Assembly (NCBI GenBank): GCA_016281815.1
Contig: JAEEJK010000110.1
Location: 1 to 64,000, forward strand
DNA length: 64,000 bases
Source: Prevotella sp.
Lineage (GTDB): Bacteria > Bacteroidota > Bacteroidia > Bacteroidales > Bacteroidaceae
Direction: 5' to 3'
Shown here: piece by piece, positions 7,937 through 15,885 of the stretch
Numbering within the stretch: position 1 is the first letter of the stretch
How the letters are laid out: each line of letters starts with the position of its first letter
The notes under the pieces: model-generated
Seen by the model: only the letters and a program-made list of their open reading frames with translations
Databases searched by the model: none
Told to the model about the DNA's origin: nothing
Program-made: the position numbers and the translations under genes

Positions 7937-10900
7937 ATGAAACGTTTATTTTTCATAGTGACATTGAGCCTATTCTCGTTATTTACTTATGCCAGCATGA
8001 CTGGGTCAGGCACCGAGGATGACCCTTATATGATCTATGATGCGGATGACTTAAATGAAGTCCGTGATTATGTGGGTGTCGCAAACATCTATTTCCAGTT
8101 GGCTAACGACATCGACCTTTCCGCCTATAGCAATGGCTTAGGATGGGAACCAATAGGAACCTCCGGTGCTCCATTCAAAGGAGTTTTTAATGGAAACGGG
8201 CATACTATTTATAATCTGAAGATCAATAGAACAACTGATTATGTGGGTCTGTTTGGATATAACTCTGGTACTATTAAAGGTGTTTGTATTGAATGTGATA
8301 TCAAAGGTAAATCATATGTAGGGGGTGTGACAGGTTATTCATCATCCATTATCTCTAATTGTTATGTTAAGGGTTCAATAGTTGCTTCATCTTATTGTGG
8401 TGGAATCGCAGGCTCTTCATCTGGGTCTGTCTATAATTGTTTTGCAGAGGTTTCAGTAAGTGGAAGTGGAAGTGGAGTGTATAAGTTATATGTTGGTGGA
8501 ATTGTAGGCTATTTATATTCATCTGGGTCTGTCTATAATTGTTTTACGGAGGCTTCAGTAAGAGGAAGTGGAGGTGATTATTTATATGTTGGTGGAATAT
8601 GTGGCCATTCTGATGGCACCATTTCCAAATGTGTTGCTGCAAATATAAGCATTAGGGTTTACTATACTTATTCTTCTTCTTATTCTCATTATGGTCGAAT
8701 CACAGGAGGTAATAATGGAAAGGTGGAATCCTGTTTATCCCTTAGTACAACTAAAGTGTATGTGCAAGATAGTGAAGTGTCGATTTATGATGGTGGTAAT
8801 AACGGTTCTGGAGTAGGCAGCGCTATTCTCAAGCGCAAGACCACTTATACAGACTTGGGATGGGACTTTGATAAGATTTGGGATATTGATGAAGGTAAAT
8901 CTTATCCATATCTTCGTAAGTTTAACTCCAAGGAAACACAGAGCATTGCTTTTGAAGCGCCTTCGTTTACCTATGGTGATGAAGCATACACACTACCCAG
9001 CACTACAGAGCAAGGTTTGGCTATTAAATGGACAAGCAGCGATGAGAACAAATTGTCCATTTCTGGTAATGTGTTGACCATTAAAGGTGCTGGTAGTTGC
9101 AGTTTGATAGCAGAGCAGTCAGGCAACAACGATTATCAAACCCTTCGTAAGGAGTATTCCATCACTGTCGCAAAGGCTCCTCTAACTATCACAGCAGACA
9201 ATTACAAGAGGAAATATGGTGAGGAGAATCCCAAACTGACTGTGACTTATTCTGGATTTGTCTATGGTGAGAAAGAGACAGCCTTGAAGACTCTGCCAAA
9301 CATCACCACCAACGCTACGAAAAGCAGTCCTGTTGGTGTGTATGCTATTACCGTATCTGGTGCTGAGTCAGATAATTATAACATCACCTATGTCAATGGT
9401 ACACTGACAATTATTGAGGCTTCTCCCATCATTACTTTTGAAGATAACAATGTTAAAGCCATTTGTATACGTAATTGGGACATCAACAGAGATGGTGAAC
9501 TGAGCATGGAGGAGGCTGCAGCAGTGAAAGACCTGGGCGGAGAATTCCAATTTAATTCAATTACCTCATTTGACGAGCTACAATACTTTACGGGGCTGTC
9601 AAGCATAGGGGAGGGTGCTTTCTATGAATGTTACAGCCTGACCTCCGTGACCATCCCCAACAGCGTGGCGAGCATAGGGAAATATGCTTTCTATAATTGC
9701 TCCAGCCTAACAACCATCACTATCCCCAACAGCGTGACGAGCATAGGGGAACAAGTTTTCTATAGCTGCTCCGGCTTGACCTCCGTTGCCATCCCCAATA
9801 GTGTAACGAGCATAGGGCCTAGTGCTTTTGAGGGCTGCTCTGGCCTGACCTCTATTGACATCCCCAACAGCGTGACGAGCATATTGGGATCTGCTTTCTC
9901 TTTCTGCTCCAGCCTGACCTCCATTGACATCCCGAACAGCGTGACGATGATAGCGGGATTAGCTTTCTATGGCTGCTCCAGCCTGACCTCCATTTACATC
10001 CCCAACAGTGTTACGAAAATATGGGAATCTGCTTTCTCTTCCTGCTCCAGCTTGACCTCCATTTCAGTAGCATCAGGTAATGCCAAGTATGATTCACGAA
10101 ATAGTTGTAATGGTATTATCGAGACTTCATCCAACACATTGGTTGCTGGATGTAAAAATACAGTCATTCCCAACAGTGTAACGAGCATAGGGCCTAGTGC
10201 TTTTGAGGGCTGCTCTAGCCTCACCTCAGTTTCCATCCCTAACAGCGTGACAAGCATAGGGATTAATGCTTTCTGGGACTGCTCTGGCCTGACCTCCGTG
10301 ACCATCCCCAACAGCGTGACGAGCATAGGGAGATGTGCTTTCGCATACTGCACAGGTCTGACCACCGTGACCGTGAAGAACCCCATACCTGTTTCTATCG
10401 AAGGATACACATTCACTAACCGTGCCGAAGCCACCCTCTATGTGCCATACGGCTCTAGAAACGCTTATTTGAAAGCAGATTATTGGAAAGAGTTTGGAAC
10501 AATCGTTGAAATTAGCCCTGGCATCACCTTCGCAGATGCCAATGTCAAGGCCATCTGCGTGGAGAACTGGGATAAGGATAGTGACGGAGAACTCTCTGTC
10601 GATGAGGCGGCTGCAGTAACTTCATTAAGCACAGTATTCAAGAAATCCAGCATCTCCTCTTTCAATGAATTGCAGTATTTCACTGGCCTGACGGAAATCG
10701 GTGAGGGAGCATTTGCTGGAAGCACCGTGAAGGAAATCACCCTGCCGGAAAATATTCCCTCCTTAAAAGAGAACGCATTCCTCAATTGCAATGCACTGGC
10801 CAGCCTCCATCTCCCGTCCAAAGTGAAAGATATCGGCCAGAATGCCCTGTCGGGGTGCACCGCCATGACCTCTATCACGGTAGATGAGGAGAATCAATAC

Positions 10901-12547
10901 TTCTGTGACATCGACGGCGTGCTGTTTAGCAAGGACAAAGAAACGCTCCTCCAATTCCCTGCAGCCAAGTCGTCGGCCTATACTGTGCCGGAGGGCACAA
11001 CAACCCTCGCCCGCGATGCCTTCTACATGAGCAAACTGGAATCCGTGGAACTGCCGTCTTCCCTCAAGGAAATAGGCTATGATGCCTTCGGTTGGTGCAG
11101 ACAACTTACAAATCTGGTCATACCTGAGGGAGTGACCATCATCGGTGATTATATGCTCGACGGATGCACCAGTCTGATATCCCTGCATATCCCTGCCAGC
11201 GTGACATCCATCGGCCAACACATCTGCAACGGCTGCAAGGGCATCACAGATGTATGGAATCACAGTAAGAAACCATTTGCCATCAACAGCAATAACTTCA
11301 CATCAAGCACCTACGCAAATGCCACCCTCCATATTCCCTACGGTTTGAAAATTGTTTATGAGGAAACGGACGGATGGAGGAATTTTGCTCATATCGAGGA
11401 TGATATCGTAGCCGCTACGCTGTCGGCGGAAGATCTCACCATCAACCTCGGCCATTCTGCCAATCTGATCATCGGGCTGTCCAACAATGAGAAGATAGAT
11501 GGCGTACAGTTTGACCTTACCTTGCCGGCTGGTGTCAGCATCGCAAAGGACAATCATGGAGAATACATCGTTGAGACCACCGACCGCACAAGCAAACTTT
11601 TTGCGCAGTGTGTAAAATTGGGTGACAATCTCTACCGCATCATCCTCATGTCGACCAAGAGGGAGACCATCTCCAATGGTGACAAGGGAATCCTCAGGAT
11701 CAAGTTGGAATGTGAACAAAATGTCACTCCACGAGCCTATGATTTGGCATTTACGTCTGTCTCCCTCTCCCGTCAGGAAGGTTTTGTCTCAGTCAATGAG
11801 CCTAATGATGACTTCACCTGTCGCCTGACCGTGTACAAGGCTTCCACCATTCGTGGTGACGTGAATGGCGATTATGAGATCAACATCACTGACGTGCTGG
11901 TGATTGTGGATTACATCCTGAACCGCCCAAGCAAGATATTCCTTTTCTCTAATGCGGATATGGACAAGAATGGTGAGGTCAACATCACTGATGCCCTGAA
12001 TGTGGTGAACATCATCCTGGACAGGACAGAATCGTATGCTCCGAGGGCTGCAAGACAGTCTGTCCAGAATTTGCTAAGGATGGGCTCGGACAATACGGGC
12101 TGTCAGATTCACACAGTAGCAAGCATCCCCGATATCACCGCCATGCAGATGGATGTCGTCCTTCCCACCGACTGTCGACTGAGGGCAGCAACCCTGACGG
12201 GCAAGGCATTGGGCACCCATCAGGTGATGACGCACGAGTTGGAGAATGGCAGATACCGCATCGTGGTCTTCTCATCGAAGAAAGCACTGCTGGACACCGA
12301 TGCGGCCATCCTGAACCTTGACATCGAGGGCAGGGGAGGCCTGGTCTGCGCGGAGGACATCCAATGCTTCGATGCCCAGAATTTGCCCATTCTTTCTCCT
12401 GACATCAGCGCCGTGTTGACGGGCATCAGTCCCATCTATGCTGACAGCGATGCCGACGCTCCTGTCTACAACATCAGCGGACAGCGTGTCTCAAAGAAAC
12501 AGCGGGGTATCAACATCGTCAATGGGAGCAAGGTCGTGGTAAAATAA
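7937..12547 (+). CDS. Multidomain secreted surface protein: GLUG repeats, MBG-like domain, BspA LRR_5 repeats, cohesin-like segments, dockerin-like repeat, C-terminal NGSKVVVK motif
   Basis: Signal peptide; GGIAGSSSGSVYNCF (GLUG); ITADNYKRKYGEENPKLTVTYSGFVYGE (MBG); repeated IPNSVTSIGxxAFxxCSxLTSV; GDVNGDYEINITDVLVIVDYILNRP...ADMDKNGEVNITDALNVVNIIL (dockerin). Confidence 0.92.
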   Translation: MKRLFFIVTLSLFSLFTYASMTGSGTEDDPYMIYDADDLNEVRDYVGVANIYFQLANDIDLSAYSNGLGWEPIGTSGAPFKGVFNGNGHTIYNLKINRTTDYVGLFGYNSGTIKGVCIECDIKGKSYVGGVTGYSSSIISNCYVKGSIVASSYCGGIAGSSSGSVYNCFAEVSVSGSGSGVYKLYVGGIVGYLYSSGSVYNCFTEASVRGSGGDYLYVGGICGHSDGTISKCVAANISIRVYYTYSSSYSHYGRITGGNNGKVESCLSLSTTKVYVQDSEVSIYDGGNNGSGVGSAILKRKTTYTDLGWDFDKIWDIDEGKSYPYLRKFNSKETQSIAFEAPSFTYGDEAYTLPSTTEQGLAIKWTSSDENKLSISGNVLTIKGAGSCSLIAEQSGNNDYQTLRKEYSITVAKAPLTITADNYKRKYGEENPKLTVTYSGFVYGEKETALKTLPNITTNATKSSPVGVYAITVSGAESDNYNITYVNGTLTIIEASPIITFEDNNVKAICIRNWDINRDGELSMEEAAAVKDLGGEFQFNSITSFDELQYFTGLSSIGEGAFYECYSLTSVTIPNSVASIGKYAFYNCSSLTTITIPNSVTSIGEQVFYSCSGLTSVAIPNSVTSIGPSAFEGCSGLTSIDIPNSVTSILGSAFSFCSSLTSIDIPNSVTMIAGLAFYGCSSLTSIYIPNSVTKIWESAFSSCSSLTSISVASGNAKYDSRNSCNGIIETSSNTLVAGCKNTVIPNSVTSIGPSAFEGCSSLTSVSIPNSVTSIGINAFWDCSGLTSVTIPNSVTSIGRCAFAYCTGLTTVTVKNPIPVSIEGYTFTNRAEATLYVPYGSRNAYLKADYWKEFGTIVEISPGITFADANVKAICVENWDKDSDGELSVDEAAAVTSLSTVFKKSSISSFNELQYFTGLTEIGEGAFAGSTVKEITLPENIPSLKENAFLNCNALASLHLPSKVKDIGQNALSGCTAMTSITVDEENQYFCDIDGVLFSKDKETLLQFPAAKSSAYTVPEGTTTLARDAFYMSKLESVELPSSLKEIGYDAFGWCRQLTNLVIPEGVTIIGDYMLDGCTSLISLHIPASVTSIGQHICNGCKGITDVWNHSKKPFAINSNNFTSSTYANATLHIPYGLKIVYEETDGWRNFAHIEDDIVAATLSAEDLTINLGHSANLIIGLSNNEKIDGVQFDLTLPAGVSIAKDNHGEYIVETTDRTSKLFAQCVKLGDNLYRIILMSTKRETISNGDKGILRIKLECEQNVTPRAYDLAFTSVSLSRQEGFVSVNEPNDDFTCRLTVYKASTIRGDVNGDYEINITDVLVIVDYILNRPSKIFLFSNADMDKNGEVNITDALNVVNIILDRTESYAPRAARQSVQNLLRMGSDNTGCQIHTVASIPDITAMQMDVVLPTDCRLRAATLTGKALGTHQVMTHELENGRYRIVVFSSKKALLDTDAAILNLDIEGRGGLVCAEDIQCFDAQNLPILSPDISAVLTGISPIYADSDADAPVYNISGQRVSKKQRGINIVNGSKVVVK
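9600..10350 (+). repeat. Tandem LRR_5-encoding ~69-bp DNA repeats
   Basis: Recurring gcctgacctccgtgaccatccccaacagcgtgacgagcataggg; near-identical units at about 9798 and 10163 (tgtaacgagcatagggcctagtgcttttgagggctgctct). Confidence 0.85.
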
Positions 12548-12565
12548 CCACGCACCTTGCGGTAA

Positions 12566-12671
12566 AATAAGAGATGATTCATGTTTCGCATTTGTTCAAC
12601 TTCTTGGAGTTTACTAAACTACCACACTCCTACACTCCTTTCAACTTGAGGAAGTTGAATAAGAGATGATT
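12566..12671 (+). repeat. Capped short-repeat element flanked by a 14-bp direct repeat
   Basis: aataagagatgatt at 12566-12579 and 12658-12671; caps gtttcgcatttgttcaactt (12583-12602) and gaggaagttgaata (12648-12661). Confidence 0.7.
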
Positions 12672-12789
12672 AAAAACCGCTTCGCTTCAAAAAAAGATAT
12701 AAAAACAGATTTTGTTAACATTCTTCAAACGCTGATGCTCACGAAAAAACGCCAAGGTGTTTGCAAAAAGGTGAAAAAAGAATTGAGGC

Positions 12790-14109
12790 TTAAAAGTTCA
12801 CTGATGCCTCTTCAAGGAGAAAAGGAATGACACCGACATACATGATGCCATCCTCATCAGTCCATGCTTTCACGTTTCCGTCAAGAATGACAATCTTGCG
12901 GAAAAAGTCGCCGGAGTTCTTCAGTGAGAACGTTTCCTGATTCCGCTTGTCCTCGGTATCCACATTCAAAGCCGATTGGATGTAGATTCTCTCATGTCCT
13001 GTGTTGACTACGAAGTCAATTTCATATTGCGACTGCTGCTTCTTCCCGTCCTTGACGCGGGTAAGTTCCACCACGCCAACATCCACATTGTAGCCCCTGC
13101 GGACAAGTTCGATGAAAATCATGTTCTCCATCAAGTGTGACTTCTCCTGCTGCCGGAAATTGAGTTTGGCGTTTCTCAGGCCCAGGTCCATGGAATAGTA
13201 TTTCTGCGTGTTCTCGAAATAACGTTTCCCTTTGATGTCATAGCGCTTGGCGCTGACAAACAGGAAGGCATCCTCCAGATAGTCCAGATAGTTCTTGATG
13301 GTATGGTCTGACGTGTTCCGTCTCATCAACGTTCCTGCGGTATTGGCAAGTTTGTGTGGATTGGTCAACGAGCCTATAGCAGATGACAGAGAGTCAATCA
13401 AGGCTTCCAGCACCTCGTCATCCTTCAGTTTGTAACGCTCCACGATGTCCTTGATATACACATTCTTGTGAAGCCCCTTCAGATACTTGCGCTTTTCAAC
13501 CTCGTCCTTTTCCAATACCGCCAAGGGCATGCCGCCAAACATCAGGTATTCTTCCAACGCATCCGCCTTTTCCAATCCCGATACGGCATGGAATTCCTTA
13601 AACGACAGCGGATAAACTTTAATTTCCGTGCCACGGTCGCGGAAATTGGTGACAATGTCCCTTGACAGCATTTTGGAGTTGGAACCGGTAACATAGATGT
13701 CTAGATTGCTCCGTGCCATCAAGTCGTTCAAAATGTCATAGAACGTTGTGTAGAGCATGTCCCTGTCTTCTTCGGGAACCATGCTTTCGTCCACATCCCC
13801 GTTCTTCACCTTGAAAGACAGTTGAATCTCGTCGATGAAAACATAATACCGTTTTCCAGCATCTTGTGTCCGGTTGAGAACGTACTCGAACAGTTCGTTT
13901 GGGTTCCTGTACTTTAAATCGGCTTTTCTGTCCAAGGCTATTTCCACAAAACAGTCGTCAGGGACACCCTCTGTTTTGAGGTGTCCCTTGTAAAGGGTGG
14001 ACAAGAGAAAGGATTTGCCGCAGCGACGGATGCCCGTGATGATCTTCACCTTCCCGTTCCATCGCTTGCCCAGCAATGCCTCTACATAATGGTCTCTCTT
14101 AATAATCAT
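12790..14109 (-). CDS. ATP-binding protein, AAA_14/DUF4143-type
   Basis: MIIKRDHYVEALLGKRWNGKVKIITGIRRCGKSFLLSTLYK (Walker A), YYVFIDEIQ (Walker B), GSNSKML, C-terminal YEIDFVVNTGHERIYIQSAL nuclease-like domain. Start refined to ATG 14109. Confidence 0.88.
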   Translation of the reverse strand: MIIKRDHYVEALLGKRWNGKVKIITGIRRCGKSFLLSTLYKGHLKTEGVPDDCFVEIALDRKADLKYRNPNELFEYVLNRTQDAGKRYYVFIDEIQLSFKVKNGDVDESMVPEEDRDMLYTTFYDILNDLMARSNLDIYVTGSNSKMLSRDIVTNFRDRGTEIKVYPLSFKEFHAVSGLEKADALEEYLMFGGMPLAVLEKDEVEKRKYLKGLHKNVYIKDIVERYKLKDDEVLEALIDSLSSAIGSLTNPHKLANTAGTLMRRNTSDHTIKNYLDYLEDAFLFVSAKRYDIKGKRYFENTQKYYSMDLGLRNAKLNFRQQEKSHLMENMIFIELVRRGYNVDVGVVELTRVKDGKKQQSQYEIDFVVNTGHERIYIQSALNVDTEDKRNQETFSLKNSGDFFRKIVILDGNVKAWTDEDGIMYVGVIPFLLEEASVNF

Positions 14110-14220
14110 TGCTTCCGAAAGCGTTAATGCAAATATGGTCGAATCATTCGACTGTTTTTGCAGTGCAAAAGTATGCTGTTTTTTTGAAACATGCAAGAAA
14201 AGAGACACTTATTTGCTTTT

Positions 14221-14268
14221 GCTACCCTCCATATTCCCTATGGCTTGAATCTTGCAGGCCGTCTTTGA
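14221..14268 (+). pseudogene. Short relic of a BspA/LRR protein (ATLHIPYGLNL...)
   Basis: gctaccctccatattccctatggcttgaa is nearly identical to gccaccctccatattccctacggtttgaa inside the LRR gene at 11321; frame reads ATLHIPYGLNLAGRL*. Confidence 0.5.
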
Positions 14269-14284
14269 CAAGATAATAGAAAAA

Positions 14285-14320
14285 AAACAGGTGGATGGCA
14301 TAATGCTCATCCACCTGTTT
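14285..14320 (-). terminator. Intrinsic terminator-like hairpin after the M23 gene
   Basis: aaacaggtggatg-gcataatgct-catccacctgttt, perfect 13-bp stem with flanking A/T tracts. Confidence 0.75.
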
Positions 14321-14387
14321 TATATCTTACAAAGATTTCAAATCTTCTTTTCTCTTCCCTCATTTTAAGGATGCGGAAACCGCGTCC

Positions 14388-15413
14388 TTAAGAATGAACC
14401 ATGACCTGACCAACCCGTAGTTTGGTGCCGTTGCCTAAACAGTTCATTCGTTGGAATTCCTCCACTGACATGTTGTATTTCTTGGCAATCGAGAAGATGG
14501 TCTCTCCTGGCTGTACGGTGTGGGTGCCAGTCATCTGTCCGCTACGTGGCTTGCGCTCCTGAGGCGTGGCGGCTGGTTCGGGAATGGCATCGTTGTCATT
14601 TATCCTGACAGGGGTAGAACTTGCCACTGTGCTGACAGGGGTGGAGCGGTGACCGCCATAAACCTCCTCCTTGGTATAGCCATTCTGCTTACGGCCGCGG
14701 GCTGCGGTGGCCTTGAGGTCCTCCTGCTGCATGGTGCTGCGGCGGAAGAGATAACTGTCGCCAGTGATGTCCTGGTTGCGGAAGTCAAAGAAAAGGGCGG
14801 GATTGAGGGCCACACCGCAGAGGCGGGTCTCAAAGTGCAGGTGAGAACCTGTACTACGGCCTGTGTTGCCACCGAGACCGATGGGCTGACCGGCACGGAC
14901 TGTTTGGTTCTCCCTTACGAGATGCTTCGACATGTGTGCGTAGTAGGTCTCCAGACCATTGCTGTGGCGGATGACCACATAGTTGCCATATCCTTTGGCC
15001 TCATATTTCACGATACGGACTTTTCCCGACCAAGCGGCGCGGATGGTGTCGCCGATATATACCTTGATGTCGAGACCACGGTGTTGACGGCCCCAGCGAG
15101 GACCAAACTGTGAGGTGATCACACGGCTCGGGGTGGGCATACGGAAACCTTTCAGGTTGATGCGGTAGGACTCGGGCAGTGCAGAGGCCTTATAGTGGGT
15201 GTCACTGTTGTCCCAGTCAAGATAGAGTTGGGAAGAGGGTGACTCCATGTTCTCACGCTCAATGGTGGCTTGAAGGGCAAGAGTGTCGAGTTGTTTCAGT
15301 TTTTTGTCAACGGGCACGTAGCGTGCCATCATATCTTGTCCGCTGGCGGGCAGCGTGGCAATGGTCATAATTGCAGTTATTGCAAGCGTCTTCAATGTTC
15401 TTTTAAAATTCAT
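14388..15413 (-). CDS. M23 family metallopeptidase with C-terminal LysM domain
   Basis: ITSQFGPRWGRQHRGLDIKV...GNYVVIRHSNGLETYYAHMSKHL...GSHLHFE; LysM HTVQPGETIFSIAKKYNMSVEEFQRMN. Confidence 0.93.
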   Translation of the reverse strand: MNFKRTLKTLAITAIMTIATLPASGQDMMARYVPVDKKLKQLDTLALQATIERENMESPSSQLYLDWDNSDTHYKASALPESYRINLKGFRMPTPSRVITSQFGPRWGRQHRGLDIKVYIGDTIRAAWSGKVRIVKYEAKGYGNYVVIRHSNGLETYYAHMSKHLVRENQTVRAGQPIGLGGNTGRSTGSHLHFETRLCGVALNPALFFDFRNQDITGDSYLFRRSTMQQEDLKATAARGRKQNGYTKEEVYGGHRSTPVSTVASSTPVRINDNDAIPEPAATPQERKPRSGQMTGTHTVQPGETIFSIAKKYNMSVEEFQRMNCLGNGTKLRVGQVMVHS

Positions 15414-15529
15414 AATCCTCCGTTTTGATTCGCAAAGCACTGATTACGTCTGTTGTAATACTGTCTTTTTCAGTCTGTTTTTGAAATAATTGGCGCAAGA
15501 AAACCACGCCGGATTATTTCATTGCGATG

Positions 15530-15537
15530 CAAAGGTA
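15530..15537 (-). promoter_or_regulatory. -7 box (TACCTTTG on minus strand) upstream of M23 gene
   Basis: caaaggta on + strand = TACCTTTG on -, matches TAnnTTTG, in a spacer upstream of the start. Confidence 0.5.
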
Positions 15538-15615
15538 GTTATAAAAAAGCGGAAAAAAGCACCATTAACAATAATTAGTGCTTATTTAACACTTATTGTT
15601 TTGAGACGAAATTTG

Positions 15616-15719
15616 GGAGTTTAGGAGTTTAGAAGTTTAGGAGTTTAGGAGTTTAGGAGTTTGGGAGTTTGGGAGTTTAGGAGTTTTGGAGTTTTGGAGT
15701 TTTGGAGTTTTGGAGTTTA
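15616..15719 (+). repeat. 13-unit array of 8-bp repeat (GGAGTTTN / GAAGTTTA)
   Basis: Counted 13 consecutive octamers ending in GAC. Confidence 0.95.
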
Positions 15720-15743
15720 GACATATGATTTGTTTGGCGTGGC

Positions 15744-15763
15744 GGACGCGATACATCGCGTCC
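15744..15763. repeat. Hairpin GGACGCGATACATCGCGTCC (composite element copy 1)
   Basis: 9-bp inverted repeat around AC, followed by CTACC; same sequence at 18776-18795. Confidence 0.9.
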
Positions 15764-15806
15764 CTACCTGTCGCACCGTCATTTTTGATGGAGTAATCAT
15801 AATTTT

Positions 15807-15883
15807 TAATCCTTAATTCTTAATTCTTAATCCTTAATTCCTAATCCTTAATCTTCAATCTTCAATTTTCAATTTTCAATCTT
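15807..15883 (+). repeat. 11-unit array of 7-bp repeat (YAATYYT)
   Basis: taatcct taattct taattct taatcct taattcc taatcct taatctt caatctt caatttt caatttt caatctt; ends 2 bp from the recG stop. Confidence 0.9.
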
Positions 15884-15885
15884 AA

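Noticed and set aside
15616-15883. CRISPR array
   Set aside because: Units are 7-8 bp with no spacers; no cas genes in window.
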